Assembly: GCA_043763625.1 (NCBI GenBank)
Contig: JAYULL010000182.1
Span: 17,112-81,111 of the forward strand
DNA length: 64,000 nt
Source: Rubrolithibacter sp043763625
GTDB taxonomy: Bacteria; Bacteroidota; Bacteroidia; Sphingobacteriales; Sphingobacteriaceae
Direction of reading: 5' to 3'
Under the pieces are notes generated by a model. The model was not told the DNA's origin and did no database searches. It saw only the letters and a program-made list of their open reading frames with translations. The position numbers were made by a program, and so were the translations under genes. Positions 42,822 through 51,717 of the stretch are shown here, piece after piece. Position 1 is the first letter of the stretch, and each line of letters starts with the position of its first letter.

Positions 42822-43700
42822 ATGAGCGACAGTAAAATAAAGGGCCTGATAGAGTCAATTAAAGAAAAAGGCAGAAGTTATGAGGCCGAAATGTCATTTT
42901 TTGACCATCTCGAAGTTTTAAGATGGCACTTGATTCGATCGGCAATCGCAATCGTTATTTTTACTCTCCTTGCCTTCTCGTATTACGATTATGTTTTCGA
43001 TCAAATAATTATGGGCCCGGGCAGGCCTGACTTTTGGACCTACCGCATGATGTGTATCCTTGGTGCCCGATACAACCTCGGCCCTGAGTTTTGCGTTAAA
43101 GAAATCCCCTATACGCTCATAAATACCGAGTTGGCGGGCCAGTTTACGCTTCAATTAAATTCTTCGCTTATCATGGGCTTGGTACTGGGCGGTCCGTATC
43201 TATTATATGAAATTTGGCGCTTTATTAAACCGGGATTGAATGATGTTGAACGTAAATCAACAACCGGATTTGTATTCTATGCCTCGTTGCTTTTTGTTTT
43301 GGGAGTACTTTTCGGCTACTTTATTATTTCGCCGCTTTCAGTTAATTTTTTGGCAAACTATCAAATAAGTAAAATCATTAAAAATCAAATTACAATTGAC
43401 AATTACTTATCCTCGGTAGCGACCTTAACATTAGGTTCCGGCATTGTTTTTCAGCTTCCTGTTGTAATTTTTATCTTATCTAAAATGGGGATAATGACTC
43501 CGGCATTTATGCGGGCTTCGCGACGCTATTCAACTGTGATTATTTTAGTTATCGCGGCTATTGTAACTCCGACACCTGATATGTTAACTATGCTTACGGT
43601 CAGCTTTCCGCTGTTTTTATTATATGAATTAAGTATAGGCGTTTCGGCACGTGTTGAGCGGAAGCGTAAAAAGGCTGAGCTGGATTTTTACAAGAATTAA
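42822..43700 (+). CDS. tatC: Sec-independent protein translocase TatC
   Basis: A 292-residue membrane protein and receptor of the twin-arginine pathway. Seen: MSFFDHLEVLRWHLIRSAIAI at the N-terminus, six transmembrane segments, YLLYEIWRFIKPGLNDVERK, and the C-terminal segment ASRRYSTVIILVIAAIVTPTPD. The family's loops are enlarged here between helices 1 and 2 (RPDFWTYRMMCILGARYNLGPEFCV), as in Bacteroidota. It should export the Tat-signal protein at 877. No tatA or tatB is adjacent; rpiB follows after 35 nt. Confidence 0.95.
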   Translation: MSDSKIKGLIESIKEKGRSYEAEMSFFDHLEVLRWHLIRSAIAIVIFTLLAFSYYDYVFDQIIMGPGRPDFWTYRMMCILGARYNLGPEFCVKEIPYTLINTELAGQFTLQLNSSLIMGLVLGGPYLLYEIWRFIKPGLNDVERKSTTGFVFYASLLFVLGVLFGYFIISPLSVNFLANYQISKIIKNQITIDNYLSSVATLTLGSGIVFQLPVVIFILSKMGIMTPAFMRASRRYSTVIILVIAAIVTPTPDMLTMLTVSFPLFLLYELSIGVSARVERKRKKAELDFYKN

Positions 43701-43735
43701 TAACAATATCATTATCGGGGAGTTAAAATAGAACG

Positions 43736-44173
43736 ATGTCGACCGAGAAACTACAAATTGCCGTTGGTGCCGACCATGCCGGGTTCAACTACAAAGAGCT
43801 GATAAAATCATTTTTACCCGACTCAGAAATTACGGACTTTGGAACGAACAGTGCGACCTCGGTTGACTATCCCGATTTTGCTCACCCGGTAGCAAGTGCG
43901 GTTGAACGTGGCGAAGCAACATTTGGCATTTTGGTTTGCGGAAGCGCAAACGGAGTGGCAATAACTGCAAACAAGCATCAAGGGATACGAGCCGCCATTT
44001 GTTGGACGGAAGAGCTTGCAGAACTTGCCCGCTTGCATAACAACGCAAATGTGCTTTGTATTCCGGCAAGATTTGTTTCAATAGAAACTGCCGAAGCAAT
44101 TGTAAAAAAATTTTTAAGCACACCATTTGAAGGCGGCCGACATGCAGATCGGGTAAATAAGATTTCCTGTTAA
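43736..44173 (+). CDS. rpiB: Ribose-5-phosphate isomerase B
   Basis: A 145-residue enzyme of the pentose phosphate pathway. Seen: VGADHAGFNYKELIK, VDYPDFAHPVASAVE, the active-site Cys in GILVCGSANGVAITANK, IRAAICWTEELAELARLHNNANVL, and the closing FEGGRHADRVNKI. The Cys motif has SANG in place of the more common GTGIG, as often in Bacteroidota. Between tatC and the M28 peptidase, 9 nt from the latter. Confidence 0.94.
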   Translation: MSTEKLQIAVGADHAGFNYKELIKSFLPDSEITDFGTNSATSVDYPDFAHPVASAVERGEATFGILVCGSANGVAITANKHQGIRAAICWTEELAELARLHNNANVLCIPARFVSIETAEAIVKKFLSTPFEGGRHADRVNKISC

Positions 44174-44182
44174 ATATATATA

Positions 44183-45772
44183 ATGAAAAGAATACTTGTA
44201 TTGTTGGGTTTGGGATGTGGGTTACAAGCGTTTGCCCAAGATCCAATTGCAGAAAAATATGCTACATATATTGAGGCCGACGATGCAAAAAAACATTTAT
44301 CAATTTTAGCTTCCGACGAATTTGAAGGACGTGAAACCGGAACCCGCGGCGCAGAAAAAGCAGCAGCTTATATTTCCGAAGAGTTTAAAAAATTAGGATT
44401 GCAAGCTCCTGTTAACGGTTCGTATTTTCAAACCGTTCCGCTTATTGAAGCCAAGTTTGAGGTTCCTACTTTTTTGGTAAATCAAACGCGTTTTATAAAC
44501 GGCAAAGACTTTTATTTCAATGGAACTCCTAAAGTCGGGAATATTGATGTGAAAGAAATTTTGTTTTTAGGGTACGGCATATCCTCGGAGAATTATGACG
44601 ACTTGAAAGGGACAGACATTGCAGGAAAAGTAGTTTTAGTAATTAATGAAGGCGAGCCGGTTAAAAAAGGAACGTCGGCAGTAACAAAAACAAAAGAGCT
44701 TTCGGATTGGAGCAAAAATAAGCAAAAGCGCATATCCTATTTATTAAGTAAAAATCCGGCAGTGATATTAGCTGTGAGTTCCGGGGTGGGCGGGCTGTTA
44801 AAAATGTATTCGCAATATTTTACTCAAGCTCAAATAGGTCTGAAAAAACCCGAGGCAGAGCAAAAGCAATTACATACTGCCATTGTTAACATCTCTCCCG
44901 CAGTGGCAAACCGCTTTCTAAAACTTTCGGGCAAAACCTACGAGGCTTTGAAGGAAGAAATAGATAAAACAGGTATGCCTCATTCTAAAACCGTTAAATC
45001 AAATTTTGTTACCGCTTATGCCCTAAACAAAAGAGAATTGAACGCACTAAACGTTCTCGGATATCTGGAAGGTACGGACCTAAGAGACGAATTGGTTGTA
45101 GTTTCTGCACATTACGATCACATCGGTTTAACACATAGCGGAAAAGACAAAGTTAATAACGGTGCCGACGACGACGGATCAGGAACTACAGGAGTTCTTG
45201 AAATTGCAAGAGCATTTTCAAAAGCCAAAGCCGAAGGAAATGGCCCTCGTCGCAGCATTTTATTTTTAGGAAATGTAGGCGAAGAGAAAGGACTTTTAGG
45301 ATCGGAATGGTATTCGGAAAACCCTGTTTTTCCTTTAGAAAATACCGTTACCGATTTGAATATAGATATGATTGGGAGGGTAGATTCGGCCCATAAATCA
45401 AAACCTGATTATTGCTATTTAATCGGTTCAGACAAACTCAGTTCTGATTTGCACCAAATTAGCGAAACTGCCAACGCAACGTATACCAAGTTCAATATCG
45501 ATTATAAATACAACGACCCTAAAGATCCTGAACGCATATATTACCGCTCCGACCATTATAATTTTGCCAAACACGGAATCCCCATTATCTTTTACTTTAA
45601 CGGGATACACGAGGATTATCACAAACCGAGCGACGAAGTAAGTAAAATTGATTTCCCTTTGCTTGTTAAACGAGCACAACTTGTGTTTTATACCTGCTGG
45701 GATTTAGTGAACCGGGATAAAAGGCCGGTGGTGGATAAGAAAGCGGAAGTGGCGGGGGAAGAGAAACAATAG
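44183..45772 (+). CDS. Secreted M28 family metallopeptidase with PA domain
   Basis: A 529-residue secreted aminopeptidase. Signal peptide MKRILVLLGLGCGLQAFAQ. Residues about 90-250 hold a protease-associated (PA) domain. The catalytic domain has the zinc set: VSAHYDHIGL, NGADDDGSGTTG, GNVGEEKGLLGSEW (catalytic Glu and a zinc ligand), DMIGRVD and YRSDHYNFAKHGIP. Likely removes N-terminal residues from peptides in the periplasm or outside. It follows rpiB by 9 nt. Confidence 0.93.
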   Translation: MKRILVLLGLGCGLQAFAQDPIAEKYATYIEADDAKKHLSILASDEFEGRETGTRGAEKAAAYISEEFKKLGLQAPVNGSYFQTVPLIEAKFEVPTFLVNQTRFINGKDFYFNGTPKVGNIDVKEILFLGYGISSENYDDLKGTDIAGKVVLVINEGEPVKKGTSAVTKTKELSDWSKNKQKRISYLLSKNPAVILAVSSGVGGLLKMYSQYFTQAQIGLKKPEAEQKQLHTAIVNISPAVANRFLKLSGKTYEALKEEIDKTGMPHSKTVKSNFVTAYALNKRELNALNVLGYLEGTDLRDELVVVSAHYDHIGLTHSGKDKVNNGADDDGSGTTGVLEIARAFSKAKAEGNGPRRSILFLGNVGEEKGLLGSEWYSENPVFPLENTVTDLNIDMIGRVDSAHKSKPDYCYLIGSDKLSSDLHQISETANATYTKFNIDYKYNDPKDPERIYYRSDHYNFAKHGIPIIFYFNGIHEDYHKPSDEVSKIDFPLLVKRAQLVFYTCWDLVNRDKRPVVDKKAEVAGEEKQ

Positions 45773-45944
45773 AAACTCCTGTCCAGGAAACTTCTAAGAG
45801 TGTTGATCCCTTACGAACCTATTCTGTGTTTTGCTTGATAGGGTGTAACGGTCATAGCTTGACGAATTGTTGTTGGAGCTTACAGAAAGGCACAGTAAAT
45901 AAACATCTTCGGCTTTCAATTGTCTTTTATAAAAACATTTTTCT

Positions 45945-46721
45945 ATGCGAGGAATTAATTTTATTTGTAGTGTTGTATTTATTTTGGCGGGGTGCGATCG
46001 TTACAAATCAAAACATCCCCAAGCTGCATTAACTCAAGATTCTGCTTCGCTAAATCAAACTTCTATTCAGGCCTACGCCGATTCTATAAATCAAACGCTC
46101 GTTAATTTTGAGAAACAAAATAGTTTGATTTACTCAGCCGGAGATTATTCGTTCTATGTTACAAAATACTCGTACAATAACAACCCGGTTTTATACATCG
46201 AAAATATAAGTTCCCACGAGTCGGCTAGTACCAAAAACTTCTACTACCTGCGGAATAAGAGTTTGGTTTTAGCGGAACAACAACTCAGAGGCAATTCTGA
46301 GGATTCTACAGCTTTTACTTTCAGCCGAAACTACTATCGCAATAACACACTTTTCTATTCAATAAAAAAGATCGGAAAAACAGAGCAAGAAGCAGCTAAG
46401 GCAGTTTTTAAACCATATTTGCCCGAGGTGCCCAATTTGCGAAAAGATTTAGACCGAATCGAAAATGCTCTGGGTCAGAACGGAGAATTTGAGTTATTTT
46501 TCGCTAAGGTAACAGAAGATCCTGCAAACCGGTATATTGTATTAAACAGTGCGAAAACGGGGCAATATGAGGCGGCGATAAAGGTTGAAAAAGAGGATGA
46601 TTTTATAAAAGATTTATTTGCTCGCCCGGAGACATACAAAGGGCAGAAACTAGTTTTGGAGTGGCAACTGAAAGACAGCACAGGGGCGATTTATGTTGCG
46701 GGTAAACAAAAAAGTCTATAA
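45945..46721 (+). CDS. Hypothetical lipoprotein
   Basis: A 258-residue putative lipoprotein: MRGINFICSVVFILAGC with a lipobox (LAGC, Cys17). The mature part is a coil-rich region with DSASLNQTSIQAYADSINQ and then beta strands (DYSFYVTKYSYNNNPVLYIEN) and a C-terminal VLEWQLKDSTGAIYVAGK. I do not know the family. Directly after its stop begins a truncated cupin remnant, suggesting a rearrangement at this spot. Confidence 0.65.
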   Translation: MRGINFICSVVFILAGCDRYKSKHPQAALTQDSASLNQTSIQAYADSINQTLVNFEKQNSLIYSAGDYSFYVTKYSYNNNPVLYIENISSHESASTKNFYYLRNKSLVLAEQQLRGNSEDSTAFTFSRNYYRNNTLFYSIKKIGKTEQEAAKAVFKPYLPEVPNLRKDLDRIENALGQNGEFELFFAKVTEDPANRYIVLNSAKTGQYEAAIKVEKEDDFIKDLFARPETYKGQKLVLEWQLKDSTGAIYVAGKQKSL

Positions 46722-46723
46722 GC

Positions 46724-47008
46724 GGTCCGCCGCTGCATATTCATCCTAATCAAGATGTAAGTTTTTATGTTGTAGAGAGGGCGAGCATAAATTTCGTGTA
46801 GGCAATAAAACCGTTTTTCTTGGAGCGTGATACTATTTTTCTCCAGCGTAACCTACCTCAAGCATTTATACAATTACAAGAAAAAGGCAGATTGATTGTT
46901 ACTTATCAGCCTGCCGGAAAAATGGAAGAATTTTTTACGATAGCCGATTCGTGGACTTTCCCTCCCTCACCTGAAGAAGTTAAAAGCCTTTTGAGCAATG
47001 CGATTTGA
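46724..47008 (+). pseudogene. Cupin domain protein remnant with two frameshifts
   Basis: Read across three frames, the segment gives one cupin domain: GPPLHIHPNQDVSFYVVEGE, then HKFRVGNKTVFL, then ERDTIFLQRNLPQAFIQLQ and YQPAGKMEEFF. The first shift is near 46774-46780 (GAGAGGGCGAG, two bases too many); the second near 46820-46823 (CTTGGAGCG, one base too many). Together they add three bases, so the end is back in frame, but a TAG lies between. The N-terminal part of the usual cupin protein is missing. It is homologous to quercetinase-like small cupins. Confidence 0.78.
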
Positions 47009-47020
47009 AGAAAGAATCAA

Positions 47021-47860
47021 TTAATTTTGCTTGTAAATTATAGGAGTAACGCCGGCTTGCCCATACCAGTTGATGGTTTGTAAATAATTGGGGAGCCTGG
47101 CATCGGGAGATGCTGAGTCAACAAATATACTTTTCCCGTCAGGTGCGATCACGCCAAAATACGGAACGATTTTGTTTACGCTTTCGTTATATCCGTAAAA
47201 ATAAACTAGTGCTCCCTTCTGTTGGTAGGAGATTGCAACAGGGTCAATCTTGTCGCTTGGAGTGTAAACAAGAACTTTTCCGTTCCGCACATAACTAACG
47301 GCTTTATCCATAAAAGTAATATCGGCAACATCCGGGTATTCAACCATGCCCTCGGTCGGCCCTCCCCCTGTCATTATTTTGCCCCTCCATGTAGAACCTG
47401 TAAGCGATTTAATACTTGGCGGGCAGATTGAAACCCCGGGAATGAAAGTTGCATTTGTAACTACTTCCGAAACTCCTATAAGAGTAGTTTTATTGGCAAT
47501 ATAAAGCGTTTGTTTTTGATTAGATAACGCCCATAATACCTCAATGGCGGTGCTGCCGTCAGCTAAGCTGTCTATTTTAGTAATTTTTCCGTTTGTACTG
47601 TCTTTCTGAATCACGTTCAAGCCGTCGTAGTAATAAAAAATGGAATAAGCAGTAAGGGCTGAGTCTCCTTTAAATTTCAAACAACAGGGGTGGTCGTGTT
47701 GCTGTGCATTCATGTGTTGGGTTCCTGCCCAGACAGTGTTTGAAAAAAAATTTTGTTTTGGCGGTGTAATTTTAATGCCCGGGCCGGTTTTGTCTTTTTT
47801 GCAACTAATAAAAGAGCAAAGAGTAATACAAAGGAGGGTTATTTTTAACAGATTTTTCAT
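47021..47860 (-). CDS. Hypothetical lipoprotein
   Basis: A 279-residue putative lipoprotein: MKNLLKITLLCITLCSFISC with a lipobox Cys, followed by the flexible KKDKTGPGIKITPPK. The rest is beta-rich with aromatic residues (GSTWRGKIMTGGG, AISYQQKGALVYFYGYNE). Two repeated halves of similar layout (NTVWAGTQHMN and GSTWRGKI) suggest a duplicated barrel domain. Function unknown. Convergent with the cupin remnant. Confidence 0.7.
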   Translation of the reverse strand: MKNLLKITLLCITLCSFISCKKDKTGPGIKITPPKQNFFSNTVWAGTQHMNAQQHDHPCCLKFKGDSALTAYSIFYYYDGLNVIQKDSTNGKITKIDSLADGSTAIEVLWALSNQKQTLYIANKTTLIGVSEVVTNATFIPGVSICPPSIKSLTGSTWRGKIMTGGGPTEGMVEYPDVADITFMDKAVSYVRNGKVLVYTPSDKIDPVAISYQQKGALVYFYGYNESVNKIVPYFGVIAPDGKSIFVDSASPDARLPNYLQTINWYGQAGVTPIIYKQN

Positions 47861-47971
47861 AGGATAGAGATTTGCGAGAAAATGTAAAAATTAGGCACTA
47901 AATTACACTATAATTGCTTGGATGACAATTATTTATTCAAACCGTTAAGTTGTAATTGCAGGAGTTAGTTT

Positions 47972-48646
47972 CTATATCAGGGCGACTTCAGCTACCGGAC
48001 TAAACAAATAAACCCGTCCCGTTTTTAATTCTATGCAACGGTAACGTTTTCTTATTAAGTTTTCTTTACGGAAAACACGTTTATTTTTATAAATGAAAAC
48101 AGAATTCGGGGGTAAGTTTTCAACTGTTACCAGTCCTTCCACTTTTCGGTCGTATTGCCTTAATACACGATACAAATTCAAATCTGCACAACTTGAAGCA
48201 GCAGGATTTAAGAGATAATTTAATATTGCCTGTTTAGCATCGTGAGGAAAAATATCTTTCTCAAAAAAAGGCCGCATCATCTTCTTGAAGTTATTTTTCC
48301 ACTCTTGCCCGTGAGGTTTAGCTTTTCGTTCACACTCGTTCCAAGTATGCAAGTGGGCAAACTCATGGACGGTAGTTACCAAAAAAGCGTAAGGATTAAG
48401 GTTGTAATTTACGGAAATGCGATGTCCTTTTCCGGCAAAAGGAGGGCGGTAGTCGCCGAATTTTGTGCCTCTGCCTTTCGAAACCTTGAATTCGCACTTA
48501 AAATAATCTATCCATTTAGCAATTATGGGAGCTGCTTCTTCCGGCACGTACTTTTCGAGGATTTTTACTTTATCCAAGGGTGATTTTTGTTGAATTGCTT
48601 TAATCGCTGAACTGTTTAATTGTTGTATCGTTCGGGCTTTTCTCAA
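47972..48646 (-). CDS. SprT-like zinc-dependent protein
   Basis: A 224-residue SprT-like protein. Seen: the zinc motif VTTVHEFAHLHTWNE (HExxH) with a third ligand candidate in KAKPHGQEW, and RISVNYNLNPYAFL before it. The family includes SprT/Spartan-like metallopeptidases involved in DNA-protein crosslink repair; whether this protein has that role is unknown. The start is a TTG at 48646 next to a dispersed repeat, so the N-terminus is uncertain. The C-terminal basic part (NKRVFRKENLIRKRYRC) may bind nucleic acid. Confidence 0.75.
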   Translation of the reverse strand: MRKARTIQQLNSSAIKAIQQKSPLDKVKILEKYVPEEAAPIIAKWIDYFKCEFKVSKGRGTKFGDYRPPFAGKGHRISVNYNLNPYAFLVTTVHEFAHLHTWNECERKAKPHGQEWKNNFKKMMRPFFEKDIFPHDAKQAILNYLLNPAASSCADLNLYRVLRQYDRKVEGLVTVENLPPNSVFIYKNKRVFRKENLIRKRYRCIELKTGRVYLFSPVAEVALI

Positions 48647-48652
48647 AAGACG

Positions 48653-48676
48653 CTTCGAATACGCTCAGCACGACAG
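48653..48676. repeat. Dispersed 24-bp repeat, copy 1
   Basis: CTTCG-AATA-CGCTCAG-CACG-ACAG. It shares the fixed parts CTTCG, CGCTCAG and ACAG with copy 2 at 48763. Similar short elements with CGCTCAG are commonly seen between genes in Bacteroidota genomes; this is a general impression. Confidence 0.6.
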
Positions 48677-48762
48677 CGACGGCTCTGCTATCGTAAGTGG
48701 TCTATTGACTATAATAAACATACTAACTTACCTGTTTTTTCCTGCTTGATACACCTAAGATA

Positions 48763-48786
48763 CTTCGCCTGCGCTCAGTATGACAG
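48763..48786. repeat. Dispersed 24-bp repeat, copy 2
   Basis: CTTCG-CCTG-CGCTCAG-TATG-ACAG, same direction as copy 1 and 110 nt away, in the gap between the SprT-like gene and feoB. Confidence 0.6.
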
Positions 48787-48802
48787 AAAAACCATCTCAA
48801 CG

Positions 48803-50917
48803 CTAAACAAGAGCCTGATAAACAATTAACGAAGAAAAATAAGCCAAAGCAGTCATATACACAATTTGTATTACCGGCCATTTCCAACTTTTAGTCTCGC
48901 GATATACAACGGCAACTGTACTCATACATTGCATGGCAAATGCATAAAAAACCATCAATGAAAAAGCCACTGCAAACGTAAATACCGGTTTTCCGGTAAT
49001 CGGATTTCGGGCTCCTGCCATTTTTTGTTTTACTGATTCTACATGAGTTTCATCTCCGTTAACGCTGTATATAGTAGCCATCGTTCCTACAAAAACTTCG
49101 CGGGCAGCGAAGGATGTTATTAAAGCTATTCCGATTTTCCAATCAAAACCCAAAGGCTTTATTATCGGCTCAATAGTTTTGCCGAAAATTCCGGCGTACG
49201 AAGCTTCGAGTTTTTCAGATGCTTTTAAGTGTTGTAGCTCCTCACCGGAATATTTTTGCCGAAATTCTTTCGAAGCATACTTGCGTTCTATTTCGGCGCG
49301 TTTTTCCGAGGGGCCGTAAGAAGCTAAAACCCATAGAATAACTGAAATAGCAATAATTACTTTTCCTGCTTCGAGCACAAATGCCTTAACTTTTTGATAC
49401 ACTGTTAGCCCTACATTGTCCCATCGTGGCATTCTATACACGGGAAGTTCCATAATAAAATAGCCGCGTTCACGAGCTTTTATTAAACCCTTCATTACCC
49501 AAGCAACCAACACAGCGCTAACGATGCTTAGCGCATACATGCCCATCAGGGCCAAACCTTGCATGTTTATAAATCCCAATACTTTTTCGGCAGGCACAAC
49601 TAAAGAAATAAGCAAGGTATAAATGGGCAACCGTGCCGAGCAACTTACCAGCGGAGTAACCATTATGGTGATAATGCGATCTTTCCAATTCTCGATATTC
49701 CGTGTGCTCATTATAGAAGGAACCGCACAGGCCAAACCGCCGATCATGGGGACCACAGACTTACCGTTCAGGCCTACTTTACGCATAATTTTGTCCATCA
49801 TAAAGGTGACGCGAGCCATGTAACCGGTGTCTTCCAACATTGAAATAAATGTGAAAAGGATTGCTATTTGCGGAATAAATACTAACACGCCGCTCAATCC
49901 GGCAAGTACACCGTCAACCAATAAATCGGTTAAAACCCCCGACGGAAGATATCGGTGAGCAATATTGCCCAGCGCGATAAAAAGCTGTTCGATTAACGTT
50001 TGCGGATAATCGGACCAAGCAAAGATGGATTGGAATATCACAAAAAGAACACCAAAAAAAATTACAAAGCCCCAAATTTTATGAGTAAGTACCTTGTCAA
50101 TGCGGTTGCTGACTGTTTCTTCAGTACCTGAAGTTTTTCGTTTTACAGTATCAAATAAAATGTCATTAATAAAATTATAACGAGCAATGGTTTCCTCGGC
50201 TTGTGCTTTTTGAGAGTGGAAAGAAAACTCTTGTTCAAGTTCTTCTATTCTCTCGCTTTGTGTAGGGGTAATAAAGTGAAGTACTTCGTGTTGATGAGCA
50301 AGCTGAAGCGCAATATAGGGCGTGTCAATCAACATTTCTACACTGATTTTTTTAATTAGCTCCGGCGCAATAGCTTCAACTTCTATTGTATCGTACTGTA
50401 GAGCTACTAAAGACGTATTTACAATTGCTTCTTTCAGTTTGTCAATGTTTTCTCCTTTACGAGCACAAATCGGCACAATTTGAATGCCGAGACGGGCGGC
50501 AAGCGAGTCTATGTCGATTTCGATGCCCGCCTTTTGGGCCACATCCGTCATGTTAAGGGCTATAACAACCGGAATTTTAAGATCGGCAACCTGAGTAAAG
50601 AGCAACAAATTGCGCTTTAAATTAGAGGCGTCTAAAACAATTACAATAATATCAGGATACGAAGGACCTTGCCTGTGAGCCAAGACTTCCAATACGATGG
50701 TTTCGTCTTTACTTTTAGGATAAAGGCTGTAAGTGCCGGGAAGGTCGATGATTTGGGCAATGCGACTATCCGAAAGTTTACAGGTGCCGGTTTTTTTATC
50801 TACAGTTACACCCGGAAAGTTCCCTACTTTTTGATTAAGTCCGGTTAAGGCATTAAAAACGGTAGATTTACCGGTGTTGGGGTTACCGACAAGTGCAACT
50901 TTCAGATCAAAATTCAC
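48803..50917 (-). CDS. feoB: Ferrous iron transport protein B
   Basis: A 704-residue Fe(II) transporter of the inner membrane with a cytoplasmic GTPase domain. Seen: G1 GNPNTGKST, G3 DLPGTYSLYP, G4 ALNMTDVA, and the core membrane domain with gate helices (GVLVFIPQIAILFTFISMLED, GLACAVPSIMST, VTPLVSCSARLPIYTLL). The C-terminal part has FAAREVFVGTMATIYS. It follows feoA by 4 nt. Confidence 0.96.
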   Translation of the reverse strand: MNFDLKVALVGNPNTGKSTVFNALTGLNQKVGNFPGVTVDKKTGTCKLSDSRIAQIIDLPGTYSLYPKSKDETIVLEVLAHRQGPSYPDIIVIVLDASNLKRNLLLFTQVADLKIPVVIALNMTDVAQKAGIEIDIDSLAARLGIQIVPICARKGENIDKLKEAIVNTSLVALQYDTIEVEAIAPELIKKISVEMLIDTPYIALQLAHQHEVLHFITPTQSERIEELEQEFSFHSQKAQAEETIARYNFINDILFDTVKRKTSGTEETVSNRIDKVLTHKIWGFVIFFGVLFVIFQSIFAWSDYPQTLIEQLFIALGNIAHRYLPSGVLTDLLVDGVLAGLSGVLVFIPQIAILFTFISMLEDTGYMARVTFMMDKIMRKVGLNGKSVVPMIGGLACAVPSIMSTRNIENWKDRIITIMVTPLVSCSARLPIYTLLISLVVPAEKVLGFINMQGLALMGMYALSIVSAVLVAWVMKGLIKARERGYFIMELPVYRMPRWDNVGLTVYQKVKAFVLEAGKVIIAISVILWVLASYGPSEKRAEIERKYASKEFRQKYSGEELQHLKASEKLEASYAGIFGKTIEPIIKPLGFDWKIGIALITSFAAREVFVGTMATIYSVNGDETHVESVKQKMAGARNPITGKPVFTFAVAFSLMVFYAFAMQCMSTVAVVYRETKSWKWPVIQIVYMTALAYFSSLIVYQALV

Positions 50918-50921
50918 CTAG

Positions 50922-51137
50922 CTACTGCAAAATTATAGTAGAAGCTTCGAACTTGCGCAGACTGAGTTGGTAGCCGGAAACAGTGATAGCCATCGGATCT
51001 CCCAATGGCGCCAGGCGCTCCACATAGATGCGTTCTCCGGGAAGACAACCCATTTCCATCAGCTTAACCGACATTTCAAGATCAGTAAATTCTTTGATTA
51101 TACCGGCTTGGCCCGGTTCGAGTTGAGACAGCTTCAT
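50922..51137 (-). CDS. feoA: Ferrous iron transport protein A
   Basis: A 71-residue SH3-like protein that helps FeoB. Seen: KLSQLEPGQAGIIKEF, VKLMEMGCLPGERIYVER, AITVSGYQLSLRKFEA. The ATG at 51137 is preferred: the in-frame TTG at 51158 lies in the -7 element of the promoter. FeoA and FeoB form one operon, probably under iron control, but no Fur-like box was recognised. Confidence 0.94.
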   Translation of the reverse strand: MKLSQLEPGQAGIIKEFTDLEMSVKLMEMGCLPGERIYVERLAPLGDPMAITVSGYQLSLRKFEASTIILQ

Positions 51138-51155
51138 TTCCAATTCTAAACGCAG

Positions 51156-51187
51156 CAAAAGTATAGCTTAATTAGAATAAATCCAAA
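51156..51187 (-). promoter_or_regulatory. Promoter of feoAB
   Basis: On the minus strand: TTTG (51184-51187), exactly 20 nt spacer, TACTTTTG (51156-51163). Both boxes match the Bacteroidota consensus exactly; the feoA ATG is 18 nt downstream. Confidence 0.78.
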
Positions 51188-51203
51188 TAAGAATAGTAGT
51201 CTT

Positions 51204-51338
51204 TTAAGGAGAAACCTTTTGGGTAGGCTGTATAGCAGAACTGAAATGCGGACAGTTACAATCTTTTTTAAAAATCTTGCATCCCGACAAAAAAGCTATC
51301 ATTGAAATTATCAAAAGACACTTACTTATAATCTTCAT
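51204..51338 (-). CDS. Very small lipoprotein
   Basis: A 44-residue reading frame: signal MKIISKCLLIISMIAFLSGC with a lipobox (LSGC) at residues 17-20, then KIFKKDCNCPHFSSAIQPT and a short tail. The mature peptide has 25 residues with a CNCP motif. The ATG lies inside the last codons of the VanZ-like gene, overlapping its stop by 17 bases, so it is probably translated by coupling with it. Bacterial small lipoproteins of this size with a Cys-rich start are often missed by gene finders. Function unknown. Confidence 0.6.
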   Translation of the reverse strand: MKIISKCLLIISMIAFLSGCKIFKKDCNCPHFSSAIQPTQKVSP

Positions 51339-51717
51339 TGGTTTTAGTTCTATGCAGTAAAACGTAACTGAAAATTCCCATTCCTACGCCTGTCATATCG
51401 GCAAAAAAATCCCACCAATCAGCAGATCGATAGGTAAAAACCTTTAGTTGGAGATATTCTATTCCTGCACCGAAAGTAGCCGTAACTAAAATTATTTTCA
51501 AAACTGTTACTATACGGTAGCTGTAACTCTTTTGTTGTCGGATGTGGCCGAAAAATAAAAATACGGTAAGTACAAAGAAGAATCCCGTATGTACGAGTTT
51601 GTCCATACCGGCAAAAGAAGGAACCTTATTAAATGACGATGGAGGTATGTCGCATAAAATAAAAACAAAAACCGCCCACAGGATAGCAGGTAATTGATAC
51701 TTGAGCGTTTGTAACAT
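51322..51717 (-). CDS. VanZ family protein
   Basis: A 131-residue membrane protein with four transmembrane segments (AILWAVFVFILCDIP, LVHTGFFFVLTVFLFFG, IVTVLKIILVTATFGAGIEYLQ, WWDFFADMTGVGMGIFSYVL). The motif DKLVHTGFF and a following DWWDFFADMTG loop fit VanZ family members, of unknown general function. Its start overlaps the gcvH stop by one base, and the small lipoprotein gene overlaps its end. Confidence 0.85.
   Translation of the reverse strand: MLQTLKYQLPAILWAVFVFILCDIPPSSFNKVPSFAGMDKLVHTGFFFVLTVFLFFGHIRQQKSYSYRIVTVLKIILVTATFGAGIEYLQLKVFTYRSADWWDFFADMTGVGMGIFSYVLLHRTKTNEDYK

Noticed and set aside
45826..46032. A 68-codon + strand frame before the lipoprotein at 45945
   Set aside because: Overlaps the lipoprotein start in another frame; no signal or lipobox of its own. 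The lipobox frame is the better one.
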